64,000 nucleotides of DNA, from the NCBI RefSeq assembly GCF_011772445.1, contig NZ_WVZN01000009.1, forward strand, positions 62,001-126,000, read 5' to 3'. The DNA comes from Hydrogenophaga sp. Lineage in GTDB: Bacteria > Pseudomonadota > Gammaproteobacteria > Burkholderiales > Burkholderiaceae_C. The translations under genes were made by a program, and so were the position numbers. Under the pieces are notes generated by a model, which saw only the letters and a program-made list of their open reading frames with translations, was not told where the DNA came from and ran no database searches. Positions 36,511 to 44,616 of the stretch are shown here, one piece after another; positions within the stretch are counted from its first letter, which is position 1; each line of letters opens with the position of its first letter.

Positions 36511-38168
36511 TGGCTTTCACCTCACTGCCCGTCACCGAACACCTGCTGGTGGCGCCCGTGCTGCTGCCGCTGGGCACCGCCGCGCTCATGCTCATGCTGG
36601 GCGAGGGCCGCCGCCGCAGCAAGGCGGTGATCAACACCGCCTCCACCGCGCTGGGCCTGGCCCTGGCCATCCTGTTGCTAATGCGCGTGCAGGCCGGCGG
36701 CACCGCCGCGTTCGGCATCTACCTGCCGGGCAACTGGCCGGTGCCTTACGGCATCGTGCTCGTGGCCGACCCGCTGGCCGCCTTCATGGCCGTGCTGGCG
36801 GGTGCAGTGGGCCTGGCCGCGCTGCTCTACGCCTTGGCGCGCTGGCAGCACGCGGGCGTGTACTTTCACGTGCTGTTCCAGTTGCAGCTCATGGGCTTGT
36901 ACGGCGCCTTCCTCACGGGCGACCTGTTCAACCTCTTCGTGTTCTTCGAGGTGCTGCTGGCCGCCAGCTACGGCCTGCTGCTGCACGGCGGCGGCATCGC
37001 ACGCGTGCGCGCGGGCCTGCACTACATCGCCATCAACCTGTTTGCCTCGCTGCTGTTTCTCATCGGCGTGGCGCTGCTGTATGGCGTGACAGGCACGCTC
37101 AACATGGCCGACATCGCCGACAAGCTGCCGCTGGTGGCCGAACGCGACCGCGGCCTGCTGCACGCGGGCGCGGCCATCCTGGCCATCGCCTTCCTGGCCA
37201 AGGCCGCGCTGTGGCCGCTCAACTTCTGGTTGCCGCCCGCCTACGGCGCGGCCAGCGCACCGGCGGCCGCGGTGTTCGCCATCCTCACCAAGGTGGGTGT
37301 CTACGCCATCCTGCGTCTGTGGACGCTGTGCTTCCCGGCGGAGGCCGGTGGCTCGGCCGGCTTTGGCGGCACGGCGCTGATCTGGGGCGGCCTGGCCACC
37401 CTGACCTTCGGCGCCATCGGCATGCTGGCCTCGCAGCAGCTCAACCGCCTGGCCGGCTACAGCGTGATCGCGTCCTCGGGCACGCTGATCGCCGCCATCG
37501 GCTTCGACGCCCCCGCGCTCAGCGCCGGCGCGCTGTTCTACCTGGCCAGTTCCACCTTGGCGGGCTGCGCCCTGTACCTGCTGGTGGAGTTGCTGGAGCG
37601 CGCGCGCGAGGTGCAGGAAGGCCCCGAAGACCTGGACGATGGCCGCGACGGCCTGCCGGCCTTTCTGGACGCCGCGCCACCGCAAGGCATCAACCTCGAT
37701 GACAACGAAGAAGCGCTGATCGGCCGCGCCATTCCCGCCGCGCTCGCCTTCCTGGGCGTGGCCTTCACCCTGTGCGCCATGGTCATCGCGGGTCTGCCGC
37801 CGTTCTCGGGCTTCGTCAGCAAGCTGGCCATGCTGGGCGCGCTGATCGAGGTGCGCAACACGCCGGCGTGGCTGCTGTTCGCCCTGTTGATCGTCTCCGG
37901 CCTGTTTGCGGCCATCTCGCTCATGCGCGTGGGCATGCGCCACTTCTGGACCACGCAGGACCGGCCCGCGCCGCGCCTGCGCGTGGCCGAGACCCTGCCC
38001 ATCGCCGCCCTGTTGCTGGCCTCGCTGACCATGGTGAGCCAGGCCGAGACCGTGCTGGGCTACACACGCGCCACGGCCGACGCGCTGCACGAGCCGCAGC
38101 GCTACATCGACGCGGTGCGCGGCGCGACGACCGTGCCGCATCCCGCTGTGCGAGGAGGCACGCCATGA
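36507..38168 (+). CDS. mrpD: Mrp antiporter subunit D (cluster 2)
   Basis: 553 residues, about 14 helices. LTGDLFNLFVFFEVLLAASYGLLLHGG carries the helix 5 glutamate; KAALWPLNFWLPPAYGAASAPAAAVFAILTKVGVYAILRLW is typical. A charged insert of about 50 residues (LERAREVQEGPEDLDDGRDGLPAFLDA) between later helices distinguishes it from the cluster 1 protein and is common in the Pha type. Two adjacent ATG codons (36507 and 36510) are both possible starts. Confidence 0.95.
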   Translation: MMAFTSLPVTEHLLVAPVLLPLGTAALMLMLGEGRRRSKAVINTASTALGLALAILLLMRVQAGGTAAFGIYLPGNWPVPYGIVLVADPLAAFMAVLAGAVGLAALLYALARWQHAGVYFHVLFQLQLMGLYGAFLTGDLFNLFVFFEVLLAASYGLLLHGGGIARVRAGLHYIAINLFASLLFLIGVALLYGVTGTLNMADIADKLPLVAERDRGLLHAGAAILAIAFLAKAALWPLNFWLPPAYGAASAPAAAVFAILTKVGVYAILRLWTLCFPAEAGGSAGFGGTALIWGGLATLTFGAIGMLASQQLNRLAGYSVIASSGTLIAAIGFDAPALSAGALFYLASSTLAGCALYLLVELLERAREVQEGPEDLDDGRDGLPAFLDAAPPQGINLDDNEEALIGRAIPAALAFLGVAFTLCAMVIAGLPPFSGFVSKLAMLGALIEVRNTPAWLLFALLIVSGLFAAISLMRVGMRHFWTTQDRPAPRLRVAETLPIAALLLASLTMVSQAETVLGYTRATADALHEPQRYIDAVRGATTVPHPAVRGGTP

Positions 38169-38713
38169 AGCGCACGACCGATGTACCTTCGCCCGCGGCT
38201 CCGGAGCGAGCGCCTTCGGGCGGCCGCGCCTCGCTCATCCCATCGCCCTGGCTGTCGCTGGGCATCTTCGGCGGCTGGCTGCTGCTCACGCGCAGCATGG
38301 GCGCGGGCCAGGTCCTGCTGGGCCTGCTGGTGGCCGTCGCGATGCCGCTGCTGATGGCGCCGCTGCGCCCCCGGCCCGGTCCGCTGCGGCGCCCCGGCAC
38401 CCTGGTGCGGCTGATCCTGCGCGTGGGCCGCGACGTCGTGCGCTCGGCGATCGACGTCGCCGCTGGCGTGGCGCGCTCGCAGCGCACGCCGCCGCGCGGC
38501 CGCTTCGTGGTGGTGCCGCTGGACCTGCGCAACGTGCACGGCCTGGCCGCGCTGTCCATGATCACCGCGGTCGTGCCCGGCACGGTGTGGTGCGAGCTCG
38601 CGCCCGACTGCAGCACGCTGATGGTGCACGTGTTCGACCTCGACGACGAGGCGGCCTTCATCGCCCACTTCAAGGCCGACTACGAACTCCCTCTGAAGGA
38701 GATATTCGGATGA
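38165..38713 (+). CDS. mrpE: Mrp antiporter subunit E (cluster 2)
   Basis: 182 residues, full length. A hydrophilic N-terminal 25 residues precedes the helices (PWLSLGIFGGWLLLTRSMGAGQVLLGLLVAVAMPLLMAPL), then the conserved soluble part GRDVVRSAIDVAAGVARSQRTPPRGRFVVVPLDLRNVHGLAALSMITAVVPGTVWCELAPD. Overlaps mrpD and mrpF by 4 bp. Confidence 0.93.
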   Translation: MKRTTDVPSPAAPERAPSGGRASLIPSPWLSLGIFGGWLLLTRSMGAGQVLLGLLVAVAMPLLMAPLRPRPGPLRRPGTLVRLILRVGRDVVRSAIDVAAGVARSQRTPPRGRFVVVPLDLRNVHGLAALSMITAVVPGTVWCELAPDCSTLMVHVFDLDDEAAFIAHFKADYELPLKEIFG

Positions 38714-38988
38714 GCAATTTCCTCATGCTGTCGATCACCGCCACGATGGTGATGTACCTGGTGGCCATGGGCCTGGGCCTGATGCGCCTGCTGCGCGGCC
38801 CCAGCGCGCAGGACCGCGTGCTGGCGGTGGACTTCCTCTACATCGTGGGCATGCTGGTGATGCTGGTGCTGGCCATCCGCTACGACAGCGACATGTACTT
38901 CGAGGGCGCGCTGCTGATGGTGCTGTTCGGCTTCGTCGGCTCGGTGGCGCTGGCCAAGTTCCTGCTGCGCGGGGAGGTCATCGAATGA
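38710..38988 (+). CDS. mrpF: Mrp antiporter subunit F (cluster 2)
   Basis: 92 residues with three helices. MGLGLMRLLRGPSAQDRVLAVDFLYIVGMLVMLVLAIRY is the MnhF pattern, followed by YFEGALLMVLFGFVGSVALAKFLLRG. Coupled to mrpE and mrpG by 4-bp overlaps. Confidence 0.93.
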   Translation: MSNFLMLSITATMVMYLVAMGLGLMRLLRGPSAQDRVLAVDFLYIVGMLVMLVLAIRYDSDMYFEGALLMVLFGFVGSVALAKFLLRGEVIE

Positions 38989-39332
38989 ACCTGCCGCCCT
39001 GGACAGAGATCCTCGTCGCCGTGCTGCTGCTGGCCAGCGGCGTGGTGGTGCTGCTGGCTGCGCTGGGCCTGTGGCGCCTGCCCGACTTCTTCTCGCGCAT
39101 GCACTCGCCGGCGCTGGCCTCCACGCTGGGCGCATGGATCGTGACCTTCGCGTCCATCGTGCACTTCAGCTCGCACACCGAGGAGGGCGCGCTGGCCTTG
39201 CACGTGTGGCTGATCATCATCGTGCTGTCCATCACCGCGCCGGTCACCACCATGGTGCTGGCGCGCGCGGCGCTGTTCCGCCGCCGCCAGGCGGGCGATC
39301 CGCTGCCTCCCCCACTGGCGGGACGGCGCTGA
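38985..39332 (+). CDS. mrpG: Mrp antiporter subunit G (cluster 2)
   Basis: 115 residues, the normal length. VVVLLAALGLWRLPDFFSRMHSPALASTLGAWIVTFASI and LHVWLIIIVLSITAPVTTMVLARAALFR show the MnhG family. In contrast to the cluster 1 protein it has no Usp-like extension. It is the last gene of the run that started at 24283. Confidence 0.93.
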   Translation: MNLPPWTEILVAVLLLASGVVVLLAALGLWRLPDFFSRMHSPALASTLGAWIVTFASIVHFSSHTEEGALALHVWLIIIVLSITAPVTTMVLARAALFRRRQAGDPLPPPLAGRR

Positions 39333-39368
39333 ACGGGCGCACCCGGCTTCGGCGCAGAATCCGATCCC

Positions 39369-39929
39369 ATGGCACTCGACCACCCCGACGACACCCCCCA
39401 GCGCCTGCCGCTGGGCTCGGGGCTGGACGCCCTGCCCACGGAGCTTCACCGCCTGGTGCTCACGCTGAACCTGGCCGACGCCAGCGGCGAGGGCCTGGGC
39501 CGCTGCGTGGAGGACTTGCTGCACCTGTCGGACAACACCATCCGCGTGGAGCAGCTCACCGCGGGGGTCTACTTCGCCTTCAACGGCCTCGACCGCGACC
39601 CGCGCCAGGTGCACACCATCCCCGAATGCCGCGACATGCTGCGCGCCCTGCACGAGCGCTGGCCGTACTGGCTGCACTTCCTGGCGCCGGTGCCCGAGCT
39701 GTGGACGGTGCTGCTGCTGTGCCTGCTGCCCCTGGGCCCGGGCGTGCGCCTGCCCAACGGCCGCATCGGCCACGAGCTCGACCGCAAGGCCTTGAAGAAC
39801 CTGATGCTGGACCTGACCATCGCGCTCAACGACCTGCACGAGCAGCACAAGGTGCCGCTGGCGAACCGCCAGCGCATCTTCAAGGCGGCGATGGGGGCGA
39901 TCGAGTTGGCGACGGGGTCGCGGGTGTGA
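39369..39929 (+). CDS. Conserved hypothetical protein
   Basis: 186 residues, not recognised. The composition is ordinary for this genome, with an amphipathic helical first half (LPTELHRLVLTLNLADASGEGLGRCVEDLL) and a moderately hydrophobic stretch in the middle (APVPELWTVLLLCLLPLGPGV). The end is basic and helical (KALKNLMLDLTIALNDLHEQHKVPLANRQRIF). No signal peptide. It follows the second mrp operon by 36 bp on the same strand and could be carried on its transcript. Confidence 0.65.
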   Translation: MALDHPDDTPQRLPLGSGLDALPTELHRLVLTLNLADASGEGLGRCVEDLLHLSDNTIRVEQLTAGVYFAFNGLDRDPRQVHTIPECRDMLRALHERWPYWLHFLAPVPELWTVLLLCLLPLGPGVRLPNGRIGHELDRKALKNLMLDLTIALNDLHEQHKVPLANRQRIFKAAMGAIELATGSRV

Positions 39930-40171
39930 GGGCGGATGTGCGCGATCCGTTTTCGCTAACCCATTTGCTTTAGATTCGATGCCTTAGCGCTGATTGCCAA
40001 TTTCGGAATGATGGCGAGTTGAACTGTTCCCCACGCGTCACAGCGGGAGCAACAACGCTGCAACGCCCTATCCACCATGACATCCGAAATTTGCATTCGC
40101 ACCGGCGTTCGACGACGCCTTCGGTTTGATTCTGCGGAGCGCCGCGTTCCCCGACATTCGGGGAGGCGCAA

Positions 40172-40897
40172 ATGATTCATCGGAGTTCCCGGAGCAGTGG
40201 AGTCAAGGCTCCGTACGATGTCGGCAACACGCTGCCGCCGTCGTCGCCGACCTTGACGGAGCTGCTGGACGATCATGGCAAGCGAGGCTATCCGCATACG
40301 GATATTGCTCACTTGCTGAAGTCGTCCAAGGCAGAACACGTTCAGTCGATACCGGAATTCGTCGAGAACGGCGCAGCCGTTCCCAATGGTGATTTGCGCA
40401 AGGTCGCCAAGTGTGACGACCATCGACTCCAGAGTTCAACCGTCGAGTTGCTTGAGGATCTTCGTTCGCAGTGCGATTGCGACAATCAATACGCGTTCAG
40501 AGTCCAGTATGTGCGCCCCGAGGCGGTGACCAGGCTCACGACGCCTGGCACTCACATTGCCGATCTGGGGATTCAGTCTGCCAGCATACATTTGCCGAAT
40601 GCGGAAGATTGGCAGCTTGAGCGACCTGTCGACGCCAGCAAGAAGTTCATCTTTGTTCTGGGCAAGGATGTACCAAAGAAAAACATTGCCACGGGCTTTT
40701 TGGTAGACCACGTGGTCGTGTTGCCTGGCCAGATTCTGGAGATTGGCGACAGTGTGGAACGCGCAGGGACGACCTACGTCATGCTGAAGGCCGCACATCA
40801 GCAGGTCGACCAACCCATTTACAACCCATTCGACGGGATGGAATGCTCCAACTTCGCGGACAAGACGGCCTATTTGGCTTCCTGTCGATCGCAATAA
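40172..40897 (+). CDS. Orphan hypothetical protein of low GC content
   Basis: 241 residues, not recognised with confidence. Base composition is about 53% GC over sampled lines, against about 70% in neighbouring genes, and codon use differs accordingly, indicating recent acquisition. A strong GGGAGG lies 5 bases before the ATG, which supports a real gene. The C-terminal part (SKKFIFVLGKDVPKKNIATGFLVDHVVVLPGQILEIGD followed by GTTYVMLKAA) faintly recalls the end of ADP-ribosyltransferase toxins (..LLPPGT-F-V..), but the catalytic E-x-E pair is not seen, so no function is given. It sits alone, between a 240-bp gap of equally low GC and a convergent acetyltransferase. Confidence 0.6.
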   Translation: MIHRSSRSSGVKAPYDVGNTLPPSSPTLTELLDDHGKRGYPHTDIAHLLKSSKAEHVQSIPEFVENGAAVPNGDLRKVAKCDDHRLQSSTVELLEDLRSQCDCDNQYAFRVQYVRPEAVTRLTTPGTHIADLGIQSASIHLPNAEDWQLERPVDASKKFIFVLGKDVPKKNIATGFLVDHVVVLPGQILEIGDSVERAGTTYVMLKAAHQQVDQPIYNPFDGMECSNFADKTAYLASCRSQ

Positions 40898-40916
40898 GAA
40901 ACGATGGGGCCTCGTG

Positions 40917-41372
40917 TCAGGCCATCCGCAGATCAAAGTGCATCACGTCTTCCCGCACACCGAGCTTGGTGTACAGCGCGATCGCCGGCTCGTCGCCGTA
41001 GTCCGCCTGCACGTACACCACCCAGGCGCCGCGCTCGCGCGCGATGGCGCGCAGGTGGTCGATGAGCCGCGTGGCGATGCCCTGGCGGCGCTGCGACTCG
41101 GCCACGGCGAGGTCGTAGAGGTAGACCTCGCGGCGGCGGCGTTCGAGCTTGTCGAGTTCGTAGGCCACCAGGCCGCCGAGCACAGCCTCGCCATCGAGCG
41201 CCGCGAGGGCGATCACGTTCGGGCGGCCCAGGGCCTCGCGCGCCCAGGCCTCGTCGGGCGGGGCGCCGCGGTAGGTCTCGTCGTCGCCGAAGGCCTCGGC
41301 AAACATGGCGTTCAGACGCAGGAGCAGGGCGTGGTCGTCGGGGCCGAGGCGGTGCAGGGTGATGGGGCGCAT
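40917..41372 (-). CDS. AAC(3)-I-like GNAT acetyltransferase
   Basis: 151 residues. The sequence tracks the aminoglycoside 3-N-acetyltransferase I family along its length: ETYRGAPPDEAWAREALG, VIALAALDGEAVLGGLVAYEL, the strand REVYLYDLAVAE (81-92), acetyl-CoA loop QRRQGIATRLI (94-104) and the highly distinctive VYVQADYGDEPAIALYTKLGVREDVMHFDL (119-148). Enzymes of this family acetylate the 3-amino group of gentamicin-type aminoglycosides. Being chromosomal and unlinked to any integron or transposon here, it may be a native homologue with another role. It lies 28 bp downstream of the CadR-type gene on the same strand. Confidence 0.82.
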   Translation of the reverse strand: MRPITLHRLGPDDHALLLRLNAMFAEAFGDDETYRGAPPDEAWAREALGRPNVIALAALDGEAVLGGLVAYELDKLERRRREVYLYDLAVAESQRRQGIATRLIDHLRAIARERGAWVVYVQADYGDEPAIALYTKLGVREDVMHFDLRMA

Positions 41373-41400
41373 GGGCGGCGATGGGTTGCAGGAGAGAGGT

Positions 41401-41832
41401 TCAGGCGATGCCGGGATGGCAGGCGCAGGCCTCGCCGTGCGCGGCCGACACCAGTTCGTCCAGGATGCCGCAGCTCGAGCCGTCCTCGCCATCCTGGCAG
41501 CGCTCGCGCAGGCGCAGCAGCTGCTTCTCCAGCGCGCGCAGGCTCTTGAGGCGGGCGCGCACGCGCGCGAGCTGTTCGTCCACCAGGCCGTCCACGTGCT
41601 GGCAGTGCGAATCGGGGTCGTCCAGGAAGCCCAGCAGGCGCTGCACGTCGGCCAGAGGCATGTCCAGCGCGCGGCAGTGGCGGATGAAGGCCAGGCGCTC
41701 CAGGTGCTCGCCGGCGTAGTCGCGGTAGCCGTTGTCGCGCCGCGCGGGCTCGGGCAACAGGCCCTGGCGCTCGTAGTAGCGAATGGTTTCGATGTCCACG
41801 CCGGTGGCGCGCGAGAGGTCCTTGATCTGCAT
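41401..41832 (-). CDS. cadR: MerR family Cd(II)/Pb(II)-responsive regulator, CadR/PbrR type
   Basis: 143 residues. N-terminal MerR HTH: MQIKDLSRATGVDIETIRYYERQGLLPEPARRDNGYRDY. The metal-binding cysteines of the CadR/PbrR group are at Cys77 (DPDSHCQHVD), Cys112 and Cys121 (RCQDGEDGSSCGIL), and the tail adds a CACH cluster (136-139). Such proteins activate a divergent cadA or pbrA efflux gene, but no efflux ATPase is next to it here; the only downstream gene is the AAC(3)-like acetyltransferase. The AAAGGAG ribosome-binding site is strong. Confidence 0.88.
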   Translation of the reverse strand: MQIKDLSRATGVDIETIRYYERQGLLPEPARRDNGYRDYAGEHLERLAFIRHCRALDMPLADVQRLLGFLDDPDSHCQHVDGLVDEQLARVRARLKSLRALEKQLLRLRERCQDGEDGSSCGILDELVSAAHGEACACHPGIA

Positions 41833-41862
41833 GGCGCTGCTCCTTTCAGACCGAAGCCGACA

Positions 41863-41877
41863 CTGTAGTCACTTCAG
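41863..41877. promoter_or_regulatory. MerR-type dyad upstream of cadR
   Basis: CTGTAG-TCA-CTTCAG, arms identical but for one base, 31 bp upstream of the cadR start. It resembles CadR/PbrR operators, which usually sit between -35 and -10 elements 19-20 bp apart; a matching -35 box was not convincing here. Confidence 0.4.
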
Positions 41878-41991
41878 GCTTTTCCAGGGAATTTCAAGCC
41901 CTTCGGCCACGCACGGCGAGGCTCTGCTTCAAGTGCTGCCCATGAAGACCCTGCTGCGAGGGCCTTGATCGCTTTCCAGCCGTGTTGAGCT

Positions 41992-44433
41992 TCACTGATC
42001 GAGGCGCTGGATGAGCCTATTGGCGTCGGCCGCCGACAGGGTGCGCGCTTTCGAGGCCTGGAATTGCACCTCCTTGCACAGCAACTTCAAGCGATCCGAT
42101 GCCGGGCCACGGAGCTCGGAGAGAGGAAGCAAGGACAGCAGGCAGTCGATCAACTGCGTGAGGCGCTTGTCGCGCGGATACGCATTCAGCAGGATGGCGG
42201 CGAGTGCCGGCGCGTAGTTGCCCGGCATGGGGACGTCCCGCAGGAGGGTGATCAGGAAGCTCTCCAGACCATTGTCCAGGCCCCGCGATGCCAGCCTGGG
42301 AAACAACATACCCAGCAAGACCAGGGTCTTGTCGTGGGCATCGAAGCCCTTCATGGCCTGCATCACGCCGTCCAGCGAGAACCGCCCCTCGCCGCTGGCC
42401 TCCCATATGGCGCCACATGCCTCTTCCACTGCCGGGTCCGACACCATCTTCAAACAGGACTTCGGGAAGATGACCGCATTGCGGTCGTTCGCGAACGGCC
42501 CCAAGGCCTGCCTGGCGGCCTTCAACAGACCGCTCAGGCTGTCGTTGAGAGACGGAGACACCGGCTGCACCGATGAAGCGACAGGCCGGGGGGATGCGCC
42601 CAGGGCCGCCTCCGCCTGAGCGCGCTTCAATCGCTCGGCATCCTTGCGCTGAATCGCCTTGTCCACCTCGTTGAGGGCCTTGTCCAACGCCTGCGGATCC
42701 AGTTCGTTCCGGCGATGGGCCTTCGCGAGCTGGGGCTCGAACTGCTTGAGCAAGTCCAGTAGAACGATGAGGTGCTGCAACTCCAGCCCTGGCAGGGAGG
42801 CCATCTCGCCCAGGGCCTGCAGCAATGGGCTGAGGGCGGCCCTTCCTGCATGCGCCGCCAACAGCACGGCCACGAAGCCGATCATGTGCTCGCTGCGCAG
42901 GCCCACATCCTTCAGGGCCAGCGCCATGAACGCCTTCAGGTCCAGCGCCGGCGGGTCCGATTGGAGCGCGGCGTGCATCAGGGCCTGCAGCACCAGGGCC
43001 TTGTCGCGGGCTGGGAGGCGCTGCAGCCAGGCCACCAGTTCCTGCGGCGGAAGCGGGCCTTCGCCGCGCCGTGCCCAGATCGCACCGAAGCAGCGGCTCA
43101 CCTCCGGGTCCGACACCGTCGTCAGACAGATCCTGGCCGTCATGTCCCCGGTGGTGGAAAAAACCGCCCCGCTCAGCGCCTGGGTCAGGGCCTGCTGTCC
43201 CGCCCTCAGAAGGTCTTCCATGGGTTCGGACCCGGCGTCGGGCGCGCCAGCGCTCAAGTGACCGATCGATTCTGGCGGGGGAACACCGGGACCGTTGAGG
43301 GAGCGGGCGGTGGGCGTGGTGAGCTGCAAGCGGTCTTCGACCTCGTGCAAGGCGATCCATTGGGTCCGGCTCCAGTCGATGGCGCGCTTGGAGCCCTGAA
43401 ACATCAGCTCTTTCACCCAACGGTCCCACAAGGGCTTTTCGTTCGGGTCAAGTGGTGTGTCGGACCCGCAGATCCGTTGCCGGACGCTGTCGACCACCTG
43501 GTCCAGGAACCCGTCCGACCAGTGCGCGGCCAGGGCAAACGACACACCCAGCGAACGCATGGCCGCGCTGGGGAAGCCCGCCCGGGCCAGCGCCGCCACG
43601 AAGGCCGGCAGATCGAACGCCTGCTGTCGTTCGCAGGCCCGCCGCATCAGGCTGGTCATGAGCACACCGACGACGGACGTGCCGACCCAGGTTCCGAACT
43701 GGGGGCGCAGCGCCAGGACCGTTTCGCTCAGAGCGTCCGGGTCATCTCCCATGGCGTTGACGAGGCGGTCGACGTGGCCATGCAGCGACGGGTCGTTCAA
43801 CACCCTGGCCTTTTGCTTTTCAGACGGGTCGTTCAAGCGCAGATTGCGTTCCCGTTTGTCCATCGACTCGCTGGCACCCACCGCCTGCATGCACGCCTGA
43901 TCGGCGGCCGCCAGGGCGTCGTCCATCAACGACATCAGCGGCGAGCGCTTGAGCGGTGCCGGCGGTTCCATGTGGATGTGCGCGTAGGCCGAATGCGGCA
44001 GGGACAGTTGGTCCTGCAGCGACGGCCTGCACACCACGAACAGCTGGCGCGCCGCATCGGGGCCGCAGGTCTGCTGCAGGCTGATCAGCACCCCGCGCCA
44101 GAACGCGGCGTCTCCGCTGACCTCTGCGTTGTCAAAGGCGGCCCGCTCCACGCAGGCCATGAAGTGGTCGATGAACCCGGTCTTGAGGAAGGCTTTCATC
44201 TGCTCGTCTGGCAGTTTCAGCGCCGCCAGGAACTCGCTGAGCTGCACCAGACGCTCGGGCTGCTTCTTGTACTGGCGCTGCGCGGCCTTCATCGCGGCCT
44301 TCAGCACTTGCTGGTCGCTGGCCCCGTCCTCGCGGGGGCTTTGCACCCTGTCTCTCACCGCGTTGTGGAGTTCGCTGAATCGCTTCCCGATGTAGTGAAA
44401 CGGCTTCTTGTCCTGTATTTGCTTGCGTTCCAT
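41992..44433 (-). CDS. Large protein with three internal helical repeats, function unknown
   Basis: 813 residues, not recognised. Three copies of a module of about 155-165 residues can be aligned by eye: about 168-322, 405-570 and 632-790. Shared landmarks are VLNDPSLHGHV / TVSDPEVSRCFGAIW / MVSDPAVEEACGAIW, RRGEG / ASGEG, ARDKALVLQALM / AHDKTLVLLGML, and FDLPAFVAALAR / LDLKAFMALALK / NGLESFLITLLR followed by LAAH, LAAH and LNAY. Predicted almost wholly alpha-helical; residues 570-610 look like coiled coil, 611-630 like a linker. No signal peptide or membrane segment. GC (about 63-65%) is below the neighbours. The start at 44433 (MERKQIQDKK) is chosen; longer starts exist. Could be a cytoplasmic scaffold or a secreted effector; neither is shown. 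Confidence 0.75.
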   Translation of the reverse strand: MERKQIQDKKPFHYIGKRFSELHNAVRDRVQSPREDGASDQQVLKAAMKAAQRQYKKQPERLVQLSEFLAALKLPDEQMKAFLKTGFIDHFMACVERAAFDNAEVSGDAAFWRGVLISLQQTCGPDAARQLFVVCRPSLQDQLSLPHSAYAHIHMEPPAPLKRSPLMSLMDDALAAADQACMQAVGASESMDKRERNLRLNDPSEKQKARVLNDPSLHGHVDRLVNAMGDDPDALSETVLALRPQFGTWVGTSVVGVLMTSLMRRACERQQAFDLPAFVAALARAGFPSAAMRSLGVSFALAAHWSDGFLDQVVDSVRQRICGSDTPLDPNEKPLWDRWVKELMFQGSKRAIDWSRTQWIALHEVEDRLQLTTPTARSLNGPGVPPPESIGHLSAGAPDAGSEPMEDLLRAGQQALTQALSGAVFSTTGDMTARICLTTVSDPEVSRCFGAIWARRGEGPLPPQELVAWLQRLPARDKALVLQALMHAALQSDPPALDLKAFMALALKDVGLRSEHMIGFVAVLLAAHAGRAALSPLLQALGEMASLPGLELQHLIVLLDLLKQFEPQLAKAHRRNELDPQALDKALNEVDKAIQRKDAERLKRAQAEAALGASPRPVASSVQPVSPSLNDSLSGLLKAARQALGPFANDRNAVIFPKSCLKMVSDPAVEEACGAIWEASGEGRFSLDGVMQAMKGFDAHDKTLVLLGMLFPRLASRGLDNGLESFLITLLRDVPMPGNYAPALAAILLNAYPRDKRLTQLIDCLLSLLPLSELRGPASDRLKLLCKEVQFQASKARTLSAADANRLIQRLDQ

Positions 44434-44616
44434 GGCTTGCTTCGACTCGGTTGAAAAGGTGGGGCCTGGGTAATGAAGCCGGACACCGTGTTCCCCATGG
44501 CCTTCTCTCATCAAAGCTTCGTGAGAGCTCCACCCGGACGCGCCGCCCCGCGTCGGCCACCTCGCCTTTGGCATGATCCGGCCCAGTGCGGCGCCCTTGC
44601 CGCGAAGGACCTTGGC

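Noticed and set aside
39930..40171. PIP/hrpII-type boxes upstream of the low-GC gene
   Set aside because: TTCG sequences occur, but not with the 15-16 bp spacing required.
40172..40897. ADP-ribosyltransferase toxin identity for the low-GC gene
   Set aside because: Only a short LPG-F/I-like stretch near the C-terminus is suggestive; the E-x-E catalytic pair and STS motif are not found.
40908..40923. GGCCT/AGGCC hairpin between convergent genes as a terminator
   Set aside because: Short stem, no U-tract, and it runs into the acetyltransferase stop codon.
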